From Phanerodontia chrysosporium (Eukaryota > Basidiomycota > Agaricomycetes > Polyporales > Phanerochaetaceae), in NCBI GenBank assembly GCA_001910725.1, contig MJGA01000003.1:186001-250000 (forward strand): 64,000 nucleotides of DNA, in the 5' to 3' direction. The notes beneath the pieces are model-generated. The model worked only from the letters and a program-made list of their open reading frames with translations, was not told the DNA's origin and did not search any database. How positions within the stretch are numbered: position 1 is the first letter of the stretch; every line of letters starts with the position of its first letter. The translations under genes and the position numbers were made by a program. Below, in pieces: positions 31,614-45,986 of this stretch.

Positions 31614-32620
31614 TCAAGCAGACTCGGTCGGGTAGTACGGCTCGCCGCTGGTGGTCGAGGTCTCGGTGCGTTGGCAGGGTAGGTCGCGTTCGGGAAGGTC
31701 GCGTCGCCGTCGACCGAGGACGGGTTGAACAGCGGCGGGGAGCTCATGGCCTCGGCAGGGGTGTTCGGCGGGTTCGGCGGGAGGCCGGGCGAGAAGGGGC
31801 TGGGAGACTGCGCGCCGGTGGGGGCTGACGAGTTGTTGCTGTCGCCGCCCGGCGCGGCGCCACCGGGGGCGGGCGTGCCGGGGGCGACACCGACCGGCGG
31901 CTTCGGGACGGCGCCAAAGGGCGCACCGCCGGGATGACGTCCATCTGCAGCGGGAGTGCGAAGCCCTGCGCACCACCGTTGCTGCCGCTCCCGCCATTCC
32001 CGGGCTTGCCGGCGCGGCGCTCGTCGACCCACTCGGGGGCTCGCGGCGCTCTTGCGTGTGCGTGTTCGCGGTCGTGCCGTTGTTGCCCGCGTCGCCGGTC
32101 GTAGTGCCGTTCGCGCTGTTGCCTGCGGTGCTGTTACCTGCGGTGCCATTCTGCGCACCGCCAGCCGCGCCGCCGGGATGGGATGGGGAGAGGGACGGGG
32201 AGGCCGCCGGTGGCTTGCTGAACGAGGCTCTGGATCTGGTTGAACTGATCCTGGGGAAGCGCGGAAGCAGCGCCCATGGCGTCCTTGCGAGCAAGACCGA
32301 GCAGTCCAAGGACAGTATCGACGACAGGAACCAAGTTTGCCACAGTGTCCATGAGACCCGCAAGTTGGCGAGGTTCGACATCGGCTTCGCGGCGACCTGC
32401 AGAGAGTCGGCTTCAAAGAGAAAGTGAATGTAGCTATGAACTCACTGAGGCCGTTGAGGATACTGCCGATATCACCTGCGCCGGAGGCGTCGCTGCCAGG
32501 GGCTTGCGCGACTGCGGCCGAGTCCTGGTTGTCTGTGGGGGCAGCATTGACTAGCGCGCCAAGGGAAGCAGAAGACGCGAGTGTCGCCAAGATGACTGAG
32601 GAACTAGTGGGCATGCGCAT
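31614..32620 (-). CDS. Secreted Pro/Ala/Gly-rich protein, frame broken several times
   Basis: The N-terminus MRMPTSSSVILATLASSASL..ALVNAAP is a good signal peptide. After an intron the protein has a hydrophobic amphipathic block (DTVANLVPVVDTVLGLLGLA, LPQDQFNQIQSLVQQATG), then a low-complexity region with many N-glycosylation sequons (NGTAGNSTAGNSANGTTTGD), a basic EWVDERRAGKPGNGG segment and a Pro/Gly-rich tail (PKPPVGVAPGTPAPGGAAPG) ending YYPTESA. The plausible reading changes frame at about 32180-32200, 32035-32040, 31931-31935 and 31660-31675; most would be repaired by one or two bases in C/G runs. Probably an extracellular or cell-wall-associated protein. No enzyme family recognised, and the reconstruction is tentative. 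Confidence 0.5.
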
Positions 32621-34822
32621 GATGGCAGATATAGTATGTGTATACGTGAAGTTGTGGGTATAGGATGGAGTGGGGTATAGGCTGTAGGTGGGGGTATAGG
32701 GACAAGAAGGGGGAGGACTCGGCACTGCGCCGCGCGACGCCTTATATGCCCTCCAGAATCAACCTGAGGCTGACCACTGGAACGCCGCTCTGGACGTCCC
32801 CGAAGTCAGCCTCTGAGCGATCGAGCTCAGCTTCGCACCTTCTAGCCCGATCTCCTGCGGGTTCGCCCGATACATCCCCTCTCGAGACATCGAGCACAAC
32901 ATAGAACCAGAGCAGAGGAGCCTGAGGCGAGGACAGACCTGTGCCGCACCGACGCGACTTCGCAAAATATTCCAGACGGAGTATGCTTTTTGGTGGCCCC
33001 TTGCTTGAGAAAATTAAGCTGCGCAGAGCACCGCCAGCAGGACGTGCACAAACTCCTGGGCGAAGGCCGCAGTGTAGCAGGCTCCTGAGCGTACCAAGTG
33101 AATGTATCGGGAGGCGGTCGCGCACCTGGAGGAGGGAACACGGACAACCCACACCAACTACATAGTAGGCCTGGATGAAGATATCAACGTGTGAACACGC
33201 CCAGCATAGACCGTTAAGAGATGCATGGATCGCGCCAACAGGGTCAAGACAAATAGGGAAACGTGTTCGCCATATGCGTGAGTAGCAGAGGCTGTCTGTT
33301 ATCCATAGCCCAGCACGTGGTGTCCAAGAAGCGGCAGCGGCACGCCAACGCGCTCCCGAGTGGCAGATGCGGAGCACTCAGCGGGCGGGGATTGGTCGCG
33401 GCGACGCTGGACGGGTGCTTCGAAAGATAATGCACGGGCAGCGTATTCAGTCGCCTGGGACCAAATTGCACTATCCAGCAGCATCTCCGAGGACACGCGG
33501 AACGGCGACCAATTGTTGCACTCAGACCGACAGAACTCTCTGCCCTGTGCAACGTGATGGTGTTCCCGATATTTCCACCGCTGTGGAAACTGGGCCACGA
33601 ATGGCTGTTCCAGGTCTATCTGTGTGATAGCACGAACACAACATCGGGTATGGAAGCGTTGTCTGACGTCTATGTCGCGGTCTGCGTTTTGAAGAGCCGG
33701 CTACCATACATAGCTTCCTGAATATGCACTGAGAACGACGAGGAACTCTACATATATTGACACTTGCCTGGGAAGACATAAGCTTCTAGGTCGTACCGGT
33801 GGCAGCGCTAGGCAGCACGGGTTCGACCTCTGTATTCCATCTCAAATTCGTCGTCTATCCAGTCTCGCCGAGTTCTCCACGGCTGGGACTGGCGGCTGGC
33901 TTGCGCGCTGAGGACGAGGGCGTTCCAGAGTTCGCCTAGAGATTGTCCCAAGCACGAAGAGATCATGCACCACGCCAGCGCTGCAAAGCTATAGATTCGC
34001 GACGCTCAGCATTGGGACATTGTGCGGAATAAGGCAGCGTATTCACAGGAGCACGGCGAGAAAGACGAAGAGGGGCGCAAGGCTTGATGCGGTGTCGTTC
34101 ATGGTGTGCGGCGGTGGGGGTGGGAACCTAGGTCATACCAGATGGTCGGTGGGCGTCGCGTCGAGACCGACGTGGTCGGCGGCGAAGACGGGACAAGAGC
34201 CATGGCCTGAGAGCGATTCTAGAGACGCTGGGGCGAGATTGTGACCGGGCGGTTGATCTTATCTGATAACCGGTGGCAAGTTCAGAAGAGTGGGCAGAGG
34301 CGTGCCACGATCCTGCGAAGAGAGAGCCTTGCGGGAGGTGTGCATGAGTTTAGAGTCGTGTATTTAGGCCTGTCCGTCGTCAGGAGGAACTCCGAGGAGG
34401 GTGTTCTGGAGACACGGGCTTGCGGCGATAAGCCTGATGTGGAATATCCGTGATAAGTCCCCCAAGGGAGAACAAAATTCGGAGTCCGACGGGGGGCGGC
34501 CATAGCCCCCAAGCCCAGTTTGCACCCACCTGCCACGCAGCACGACGTCGAGAGCAATTTTCCTTGCGGCCGCGCGAACGAGCGAGGTGAGCAGAGCAAA
34601 CGTGGCGTTGTATGATGTTGTGTAACCTGCGATCCAACAGAGCGGAACCAGTTGCGACCCAGAACAGAGGAACGAGCCCGGCTTACCACTCCCTCGGATC
34701 CCCGCACATAGGCAGCGAACAACACCGACGCCCGAGCCGTGAGTATCTCCCACTCACTTCCACAACGATGCACCTTCTCAACAATCGTTATTTACACAGG
34801 CCATTATAGCCGACAGCCCCGC
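32621..34822. other. Gene-poor stretch of about 2.2 kb
   Basis: No intact gene could be supported. On the minus strand, 33377-32742 holds overlapping open frames with scattered plausible pieces (SREGMYRANPQEIGLEGAKL, TTCWAMDNRQPLLLTHMANT), which could be exons of a decayed or error-broken gene. Around 33800-34700 I see nothing beyond promoter-like sequence of the transporter gene starting at 34823. Confidence 0.4.
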
Positions 34823-36727
34823 ATGGTCATCGTCGAATCCACCGAGGAACACACCCTCTCGGTCCGCCAGATGGACCTGAACAGACCATCGACGCTGGTG
34901 CGTGGCCACCGTCCTATGCCGCAGAGAGCATCCCAGAATAATTATACAGCAGGGTAGCGACGGCTCAGCTACCGACGCCGATCTCCGTGAGCTCGAGCAG
35001 TCCCCAAAGAGCGGAGAGATCAGAGATCCTTACGAGTTTCGCAACGGCATCAAGACCGAGACGGACCTCGCCGCCATGCGCAAACGCAAACGCGGCAAGG
35101 GCCTCGAAAATTACCACCGCAGGCAGAACAACGTCGGTCGCCTCCGCAGCCATGCGCACGCGCCGGTACTGACCCCGCGTTCCAGCTGATCGCGGATTTG
35201 CTCAAGCCCATGGAAGAGCACACCGAGGACGCCAGAGTAGAGGAAGAGGCGTCCAAAGTATCGGTAATTGAGTGTCCGCAGAGTACATAAGCTCGCACTG
35301 ACATGTGCCACCAGGTCCAAATCGCCGTGTGGGCCAGTCTTATCGCCAACTTCAGTCTCTGTGTCCTCCAGCGTACGCTAGTCCGTTTCCGTCTCGCAGC
35401 AATATGCTCAACCCCGATGTCCCACAGTATATGCCGCCATATCATCGCTGTCACTGTCCTTGCTTGCTACTGGCATCGATTCGGTCTTTGACATTGGCAG
35501 CAACGTCCTCCTGCTATGGCTCAACAAGAAGGCTAACAAACTAGATGCCAATAAATGGCCTGTGGGTGGCGCTCGTCTGGAAACCATCGGAAACATTGTC
35601 TATGGTAAGTTTAATCAGCTGTGATAGCCTACTCTAGCTTACCGTGTGCGCACAGGTTTTCTGTGCGTGTGCTTGACGCCCTTTCGTTGCATGTCTCCGC
35701 TAACCCCGTATCAGCATGGGATCGGTCAACCTTGTCGTCATTGTCGAGTCTATGCGCACCATCATCACGCACAACAAGGACGATAACACCAACGACTTGC
35801 ATGTTCCCTCGCTTATTGCTGTGGCGGCTGCACTAGGTATGTGCCACGCGATGATCCCCTACACTGAAGGTCTCATCAGGCTTTTCTCCGCTGTGCAGGT
35901 GTCAAATTTGCGCTTTTCCTTTATTGCTGGCCTCTCCGGAGAGCATCGAGTCAGGTCATGGTGTTGTGGGAGGACCATAGAAATGATCTGTTCATCAACG
36001 GCTTCGGTGCGTGCTTTGATAAACAACGAATAACGGCTGTCTGACCGCTCGTTTGCCAGGTCTGCTCATGTCCGCTGGTGGCAGCAAGCTCAAGTGGTGT
36101 ACGCTCCATTCTACACCCTTCTAAGCCTACTACTCATCGTCATGTCACAGTCCTCGACCCGATGGGCGCCATTATCGTACGTCCTATTCTGCAGAATCCA
36201 TCCACATACGCTCACGAGAAAATCCAGATAGGCGCGGGTGTCATCGTCGCATGGGGCCGGACAATATACAAGCAGTTTGAGCTCCTTGCAGGCAAATCGG
36301 CACCACACGAGTTCCTCCAGCTGCTCATCTACAAAGCAACGACGTTCTCGGACGAGATTGAGCAGGTTGATACCGTGCGGGCGTACCATGTGAGTTACAT
36401 TGGTTTTTATACCTCTGACATTGCTGACGAGGTCTCTTTGCAGAGTGGTCCAGTAAGTGATCTCGCGTGGGAGAGGTCTTCGAAATATTCATGGAAGCAA
36501 AGGACTACTACGTCGAGATTGATGTCGTCATGGACGCGAACACCCCACTATGGAAGGCGCACGACATCAGCCAGCAGCTGCAGGACAAAATCGAGGTTCT
36601 GCCCAACGTCGGCCGAGCATTCGTGCACGTCGACCACGAGACAACACATGTCCCGGTGCGTCTACCCTCTACTAACTTCCAGAGCGAGTGCTCATGATGC
36701 ACACAGGAGCACCGCAAGCATGTGTGA
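34823..36727 (+). CDS. Cation diffusion facilitator, Mn/Fe-type (DxxxD)
   Basis: Membrane antiporter expected to export Mn2+ (or Fe2+/Zn2+) from cytosol to vacuole, Golgi or mitochondrion. The cytosolic N-terminus (MVIVESTEEHTLSVRQMDLN) leads to RKRKRGKGLENYHRRQN, then the membrane core: VQIAVWASLIANFSLCVLQ, then SSLSLSLLATGIDSVFDIGS with metal site DSVFD, then WPVGGARLETIGNIVYG, HVPSLIAVAAALGVKFALFL and VLWEDHRNDL with the second metal motif DHRND. The C-terminal cytosolic domain includes IEQVDTVRAYH, YYVEIDVVMDANTPLWKAHD and AFVHVDHETTHVPEHRKHV. The DxxxD..DHxND pair, rather than HxxxD, points to the Mn/Fe branch. About eight short introns are inferred. It converges on the E2 gene, whose stop lies only about 140 bases away. 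Confidence 0.85.
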
Positions 36728-36869
36728 ACGAGGAGCACCCGGACGTGAAACCTCGTAGAACCTTGCGCAATATACTATTGCGCAACAGTATAACTTCGTC
36801 CGATGTCATAGCGTGTACGATACACTCGCAGGAATGCGCCGTATATCCAGTAATTGTGTCTTGCCCTGC
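36728..36869. other. Short convergent intergenic with paired TTGCGCAA palindromes
   Basis: 142 bases between two stop codons. TTGCGCAA occurs at 36763-36770 and ATTGCGCAAC at 36777-36786. This is the element seen before the reductase genes, here in a 3' setting. Confidence 0.45.
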
Positions 36870-39801
36870 TTATATGCTACCGTGCTGCTTGCTAGATGCC
36901 CCACGCCTTGACCTTCTGCATCCGCTCTCGAACTCGGCAATGAGGTTCCCGCCTTTTGCGCTGCTTGCCGGGGCGTGCGGGACGCCCCAAGCCTCTGCCC
37001 CATATGGAGAACGCTGCGTGCTCGAGTATGCCTGGATGTGCGGGTTCGTCTTGGCCCACTGGTCGATGCTGCGCAAAGTTTCGGTCACGGCACCCGCATA
37101 GTGAAAGAGACGCAACGCACCATTGACGGATCTTTGCCTCGCGCGTGATGAAATGCGATGCAATGACTTCCTGGATCCACCAGAAATATAATCAGCGGCG
37201 GCACAGGCGAGCGCAACACGGCCACGTACAGCCCATATGCTGCTGCGGTGCTCATCGCGCAGCCAGTCGTTGATCGCCCAGCGCAGCGTGTGTGCCTGGA
37301 GCTCCTTGTTGTATTCAATACTCGCACGATTCGTCGGCGATGCTTTGCCGCGGCCTGGTCTGCGGAGCGTGAGCAAGGATAGACATGACAGATGGCCGAG
37401 AAAAGGCTGCGCACTCGTTGAACCACGGCAGCTCCACGAGGATCATGCTCTGGATGGATACGAGCACTTGCAGGAGCGTAGACTTCGCTGACCATTGTTC
37501 CTCCGGTCTGGGTGGCGTCAGTCTTACTTCCATACAAAGACTCGCTGGACAAGGAGATGCGACGCACCGGCCCGGCCACGTCCCCAGAAGTGACAGGCAC
37601 ACCTTGCCGCAGTTGTACAGATTCGGGTTGAACCGCACCGCGCCACCGCCCGTCGTGCGGAGGTGCATCAGCGGCGGCTTGTGCGGGTACTCGAGCGGCA
37701 GGAAGCAGTCGAACTCGAACAGTCCGCCCGCGTACGGCGTGCCCTCGGGGCCTGCGATCATAATCTTTCTTCATAAATGTTAGCTTTTGTGGCTGCTTGC
37801 CATCCTCATGCGTGGACTCACATCGCGTCGTTTCGCACCTGGTCGACGCGCACCCAGATGCCCGTCGGCAGGCTCGTCGCCGTGACTGCAAGCTCCCTCA
37901 CGAGATGCAACCGTCCTTCGGCGTGCGCGTTGCGTTCTCCGTGTGCTTTAGCTCGGTTGCGTAGTCAAACGTCGAGTAGCTCCCGTCCGCCGTTTGTGGG
38001 AAGGCTACATGCGCGAACGCTAGTCGCTCGCACTCTGCGGCGTACCTGCGCTCGAGGTCGAGTCCTGGATCACGGCCTTTGCCCTTGGCATCGCCCCTCG
38101 TGCTGTTGACGGTCGGCGTCGCTTCGACGTGGTCTGGAGGACCATGGTTGAGGACTTGCATCGCGCGTTCAAGGTCGTCCCACGCCGCGATGATCTCACC
38201 GCACAGAGAGAGAGACTGCACGGCGTTCTCCATCTCGGTATCCTCGCCGCCAGAATCCAGAAGGGCAGACGCGCCTGCCAGGAAGGCTCGCTCTGCTTCG
38301 TGAGCTTCTGGAAGTAACTATACAGTGGCTGGGATTTGACCGGACTGCCGTCGGATGATTCGGTCCACTTGATCTCGCCGTCACCCCACATCCACTCTTC
38401 CAGCCCGCCGCTGCTGGCAAGCTCATATCTTTCGCCGATCAAGACCTGCACATGACAGCTTGTCAGAAACTGATATAGTGGAGTTGCAGGTAATCACGTA
38501 CTTCTAGCGTCAGTTCGCAGTCTGCCATTCGGCGTAGCAGCGAGAGCATCGCGTTGTACAAGTCACTGCGCGCTGTCCAGTCAGTGATCGAGTCGTTGCG
38601 CAAAAGACTTGCCAGCAGCTCTGGCAACTGGGACATCTGCAGGAGCGATGTTAGAGACGGATGCGGGAGCATGTCGTACACCTGAGCATCGTCTGCGTAA
38701 GGCGCGGGTAGAAGGGATGTAATCGTCTTCAGTGCGCGGACGAGGATCTCGTCCCAGTGCGCCGCTAGCGCAGCCTGTGTAAAGTCTCCAGAAGATGTGG
38801 AAAGTCTGTGACCTCCCCTTCCCCTCCGACCGCGGCCCCGAAAGGCAAGGGAGGCATAACCATTGTTTTCGGTGAAACCGTATGCATCATATCCATCCGT
38901 AGACTCAGTAGAGTATCCCGTGCCACCGGACCCACAGTGCTAACGGCAGACTTGCGATGATTACGTGCCGTTTCTTTCGCCCGGCTAGCAGATATGTTCT
39001 GTTCTCCAATGTATTGTCGGTCCAATCCACCCAGTACCTCGAAGAGAGCAATTGCGCGTATTTCGCTGCAACACCTTACCACACTGCAGTGTTCGTCGCT
39101 CTTGCCTTTACAGTTTGGCTTGCAGCTCAGAAGTTTAGAGCAACCGCGACAATGAACGCTTTGACACGCAGAGCATGTTGCGTGGAGGAGGTGTATGAGA
39201 CTCATAGGAGGCAGCTGGGTGGAGGAATAGACAACCTGTAAACATTGCTCTGTGTTCGTGTCATAGGACAAAGATGGACGCAATGTAGGACTCGCACATA
39301 TCCACGGGGAGACCGAATGTCTTCCCGACACTTGGTACAACTCCGTAAACCAATGAACAAGTCCCTGTATTCCATCAGCTTTACGTTTGGCAAGCTATCT
39401 GGCTGGTGGTCTCTGCTTCGGGAAGGCGCACCAGCGGGGCTAGAAGAGGCATGGTCGGTCAACGGTGGCAATTGGTGTTCCGTTGCGGCGTCCTCCGCGG
39501 CCCATTCCGCTTGCAGTCTTCTCGCCAGAGCCTCGTCGGTGTCAGAGGCACAATCGTCCTCAATAAGGATTGGCTCGTCCAACCTGCTGGGGCCTGGCTG
39601 TGGCGCCTGGTCGACACCCGTCCACTCGGCCTGGAGTTGCTTGGCCAGTGCCTCGCGTGCCTCCTGCTGCTCGATCTGTGCGAGGATAGCTTCCAGGTCG
39701 TCGTCATCGCTGTCAATGACCACCACTTCGGAGGGCTGCGCTCGCCGCTTGGATGCCCGCCTGGCGGGTCCTGTGACGGACGAACGGCGTTTCTTGGTCA
39801 T
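36870..39801 (-). CDS. Large ubiquitin-conjugating enzyme (UBE2O/BIRC6-like E2) with UIM-like and Cys-rich N-terminus
   Basis: Transfers ubiquitin from E1 to substrates; large E2s of this type often act as combined E2/E3. Starts [20 protein letters not shown], then two acidic-helical UIM-like segments ([20 protein letters not shown] and [15 protein letters not shown]), then a Cys-rich zinc-binding-like part across an intron (SCTKCREDI...[16 protein letters not shown]). A long helical middle follows ([54 protein letters not shown]), then the UBC fold: [36 protein letters not shown] and [16 protein letters not shown] with the catalytic Cys, then [20 protein letters not shown]. The C-terminal exons carry [20 protein letters not shown] and [11 protein letters not shown]. 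The E2 core is complete. At least ten introns; exon ends are approximate. Confidence 0.85.
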
Positions 39802-40263
39802 TCGCAAGGATTCAGGACGCTCTATGACGCGCAGTGGGCAGCTAAGCGGGACGAGGAGGTCAAAAATGTCTGGCTGTGACGGCAAGAGGCAAGGGAGCAA
39901 GAGGCGTCGGGCGTCTGTGTACCCCGGATGCGGCAGGGCGGGCGGCTGTCATGTCGGCCGGCAATACGGGACTGATACTCGCTGATACTCAAACCTGAAC
40001 CTCTCCTCCATCTCTCTTTTTCTCACTCATTTTCACGACCGTCACGTCCTGTGCTCTCGCTGCTCACTTGCTCTGCTGCTTGCCTGAGTCTCCGTTTGCA
40101 TTTTTATTTTCTTCTCGATCGCCCTACGCGGAGTTTCAGGTTGTTTCAGCGACAGCCAGGCTTATACCACCCCATCGCGAGTGAACCGATTACTGCGTCA
40201 TCTCTCACTCTGCATCCGCTCTCACGATTCCTATACCGACAATTTCACGATATATCTTGAAAA
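39802..40263. promoter_or_regulatory. Divergent promoter region, E2 gene / Ste20 kinase
   Basis: 462 bases between two divergent starts. The kinase side is CT-rich (40010-40130, tctctctttttctcactc and similar), the pyrimidine-rich tract common before basidiomycete transcription starts. No specific site assigned. Confidence 0.45.
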
Positions 40264-42309
<2,046 letters not shown>

Positions 42310-42768
42310 AGACGCCCCGGACTCGGCACTGACCAGTGCCAACCGCATATACTAAGTTGTTTATCCCCGATCTCCTCCGCCTGACCTTTTCTCTTTCTTT
42401 TTATCCTTGAATACCAAACCTCGATTTGCACATATCCTCTGAATCGGACATACCATTTCAACCGCTGATTCTCCTCTCCCTCTTCACCCATCTGTCCCAT
42501 CCGTCCATTCATCCACGCCTTTGTCTCCTCTCATCGCGACTCCTACATATGTAGCCTCGCACGCCTGAACGCAAAGCCTCCCGCATGTATCACTACTACA
42601 CAGATGTATACCTCTCACCCCGTCGTCACTCGCAGTAGTAGCTTACCCCCTACCCGCCCGCACGTGTTCCGTCCGTACTGTCACGCCGCTGATATTGTAT
42701 ACCTCTGCAGGCATATTATAGTACAGCTAATCCAAAGGGTTACACGCAACTACCGGGGTAGCTACTTG
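42310..42768. other. Convergent intergenic, 459 bases
   Basis: 3' flanks of the kinase and AP-3 delta genes, pyrimidine-rich on the plus strand. No gene or repeat recognised. Confidence 0.5.
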
Positions 42769-45700
42769 CTATGACTCTGCCGCTGCCGCAGTCCGTTTCT
42801 TTTTCGTGCTGCCCTCCCCCGCGCGTTTCTTCTTCTTCACCCGGGTGACTGTGATCGGTGCAGGCACGCTGCTCACACTCGCCTCGTCCCTGGTGGTGCG
42901 GGCGTAGCGCCCCATTCCGGTGTCTCCGCGGCGCCAGATGCTGAGCCGTGCCCGTTCACAGGCGGCGTTCGCGATTTCGCACGCGCAAAGTCGGGCATCT
43001 CACCGACCTTGTCGACGACGAACGTCTGCGGGGTCGTGGCACGAGGCGTGCTGCGTAGGCTTGGCAGTCGTGAGCTCGCTGTAGAACAATAAGTTGACAT
43101 GTGAGGGGCCAGCGACACAGGGACACGCACCTCTCGACTGCGGGAGAGGCGGAAGGTCGTCGAGCCGCACGACGGGAATGGCATCGACGTCTTCTACTCG
43201 CGACCGCGATGGCCGATCGTCCGCGAGGTAGAACGGGTCGTCTCTGAGGCGCTCGAGGCGCTCAGCTTTGCGCTGTGTCCCCTGTCAGCCCGGGGTGTCC
43301 TAGAGGAACGAAAGATCATTGAGGGCTCACCCGCTCACGCTCAGCCTTCTCCTCCTCCGTCTCCTCGACAGCAGGCGCAAGAGTATCCCCGCGCTCTTCC
43401 TCGTCCTGCCGTTTCTTCCGCTTTGTCTTGGTACCGGACACCTCCTTGCCCTTGCTCTTCTTGCCCTTCTTGACGTGCACGACCTCTGCGCCGTCGTGCT
43501 CGGGCTCCGCGCGCTCCTCAGGTGGCGGCGGCACAATCCACGCGTGCAGGTCAAGCCCGTCGGGCACGGGCACGTGTGCTTGCGCCTGCGCCGCGACAGG
43601 GTTCAGCTCGTACGCCGTGAACAGCGGACGCACGAGATAGAGGCTCTTCGGGAAGCGCGGCTCTGCCTCTACGGCGTCCTCCATCCCAAACTCACTGCCC
43701 GCGCCAAAGCCTATGCCGTTTGTTTCGGGTTTGGGTTGGAATGTAGTGACGTCTGCACGCACGAAGGCGAGGAGTTGCAAAAGGTTTGCAGCCTGCGGTC
43801 CAACACAACATGAGCAGGAGACCACGAGAAGCGATGATGGTTGAACGTACGCGCTCTTGGACTTCGATATCTGGATGCCCGCAAATGACGACACGCGTTC
43901 AACTATAGTCTCGACGACTCCCCTGACACGCCCCAGCTCCTCGTCATTCCATTGGTCTGCGAGCTCCGCGGCCCACGAGCCAAAGACTTTGAGAGCGGCC
44001 TGCAGATAAACTGCAATTGTTTCGGGCGGAAGCTTGAGAACCTCGGGTCGGAGGAGAGGTTCGAGGAGTTTTTGCGGCTCCGCCAGCTCGCTGTGGGTTA
44101 CTAATTAGCGATGACGAGGCTAACATGAAGACAACCCACCTGCAGTGTTCCCCACATATCCAAGCCGCAGCCCACAGCGCCTCGGCACAGCTACCCTCGT
44201 CGTCCGCATTGAGCAGGAACGAGTCGTCACAGAGCAACTTTGCCATGAGTTGGACAGAGTACCGTCGTGCGGCACGCACCCGCGCGGTAACGTCCATTAG
44301 TTGGTCCCGAATCTGCGCGCCGACCGGGACATTTGCAATGTAAGCGAGGTCGACAAGAACAGATAGATACCATTCGAAGTCCGTAATGTACTCGTATGTG
44401 TCCTGTGAGCACAATGTCAGGATGCGCTGCGCTAGGATCAGGCGGTATGCAGGGTTCTGCGACGGGGAGCCGATGTGGTTGACCGATGCCGGGGTTGCAG
44501 TATGTTGAGCCAGCGACTGCGCAGCAGATGGGAGGGCATTGTCGTTCCGAACAAGATGAGACAACAGTTGTTGGACGATTGACTGCAGGTTGTCTCTGTT
44601 TGCCTGAGATTTCATTCAGTACGAATGATTTCTTTCTTTAAAGAGCTGAAATACCATAGCTGATATCAGGTCTAGAGCTCGCATACGAATGCTGATATCT
44701 TGGTCATTCACGCTTGACATGATCATGCCTTGGTATTCGGCGACGAGATGGGGATGAGTCGGCACGATCTTGGCCATGGCTAGAAGCGCAATGTACTTCA
44801 CTACATCAGGAGTTGTTCAGCTTGGTCACATGAACGCAGCAGAAGATTGAGAGGCTTACGATTCTGGTCGTCATCTTGCAAGAAGTTGGCAAGCTTTGTG
44901 ACGCATGTCCGAGCAAGCGAATGCCCTGACAGCCCTTGCAGCATGCCGCCTATAATGCAGGTGTGGACGCATTCGTACAATAGCGATATTGCAGGCGTTG
45001 TAGAGATGAGATCCGTTATGGGAGGCTGAAGCTTCTTGACAAGGCGCGGCTCGTGTGGTGTCAGGGTGCCAAACTAGGTCCATGATGTCAGCATGGCACA
45101 ACTTTCCGAGCCAACGCTACACGACTCACGAGCTTGATGATCTTGATCAGCATCCAGTTGTTCGAGGAGGTGGTGAGCAGGTGGAATAGTTGGGGAGCTA
45201 GTGGTAGGTAGTCTCTTGGGTTCCTTCGTGCGAGTTCGCATATGACGTTCACAGTCGCAGAAACGACAGCTAACAAGTATGGTCAGAATTGGGGGTATGC
45301 ACAGTAGGGCGAAGCGTACCTGGGTCCGGATCATCGAGTCTCTCCCTCAGGCGTGTCGTAGCTTGCGATGTAAGTTCAGGATACTTGTCAAGCACATTGA
45401 AGAGCGCGAGTACAGCGCGCTTGCGAATGTGTGCCCTGGAGTGCGTCAGCATCTTGATGACATCCGGGCCTAAGTCTCGTGCTAAGTCCGGAGTTACGAT
45501 GTGCGAGAAGCCGTTGAGGGTAACAGCGACATCTTCCGGTTTAGAGGCGAAGTCCTGTATAGCACGTAGGCAGTGAGGGGGAGTCGCCATCACGTCCACA
45601 AGGGCGACGTACCTTCTTAAGCAGATTGGTTGTGAGCATTAGGACGTCTGTATCCTGGGTGAAGGATTGCGCTGCAGCCAGATAGCCAATAGTCTTGAGA

Positions 45701-45986
45701 TGTATCTTTGGGGAAGACATGACCTCGACTACGTGAAAGGAGGCCCAGCTCATGTCGTAGCCAAGCATGTCTAGCTATCCCTGGCTTTAGTTCAAGCAGG
45801 ACACATAGAAGCACTGACAGGCGTACGAACATATGTGAGTTTCAGGACAGCCCCTGCCTTGAGCTCCATATCCTTGCTCCTGATCTCTTGACGTATCTCC
45901 TCGACTGCCTGCGCGATGAACTTGGCCTCATCCTTCTTGTTCGCGCGCAGGCCACGGATGAGATCCTGGAGCGTCCGTTCCCACAT
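42769..45986 (-). CDS. APL5: AP-3 adaptor complex, delta large subunit
   Basis: Large subunit of the AP-3 coat that carries cargo from Golgi/endosomes to the vacuole. The start MWERTLQDLIRGLRANKKDE and the next segment AKFIAQAVEEIRQEIRSKDM are diagnostic. The trunk is an HEAT/ARM solenoid: LDMLGYDMSWASFHVVEVMS, HLKTIGYLAAAQSF, SHIVTPDLARDLGPDVIKML, RKRAVLALFNVLDKYPEL, VVSATVNVICELARRNPRDY, WMLIKIIKLFGTLTPHEPRL, VKYIALLAMAKIVPTHPHLV, YEYITDFEWYLSVLVDLAYI. The C-terminal third is charged and low-complexity (HVKKGKKSKGKE, KAERERAKAERLERLRDDPF) and ends in a Lys/Arg-rich tail KKKRTAAAAES. About ten introns. No frame breaks were noticed over this long gene. It would pair with beta3, mu3 and sigma3 encoded elsewhere. 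Confidence 0.9.
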
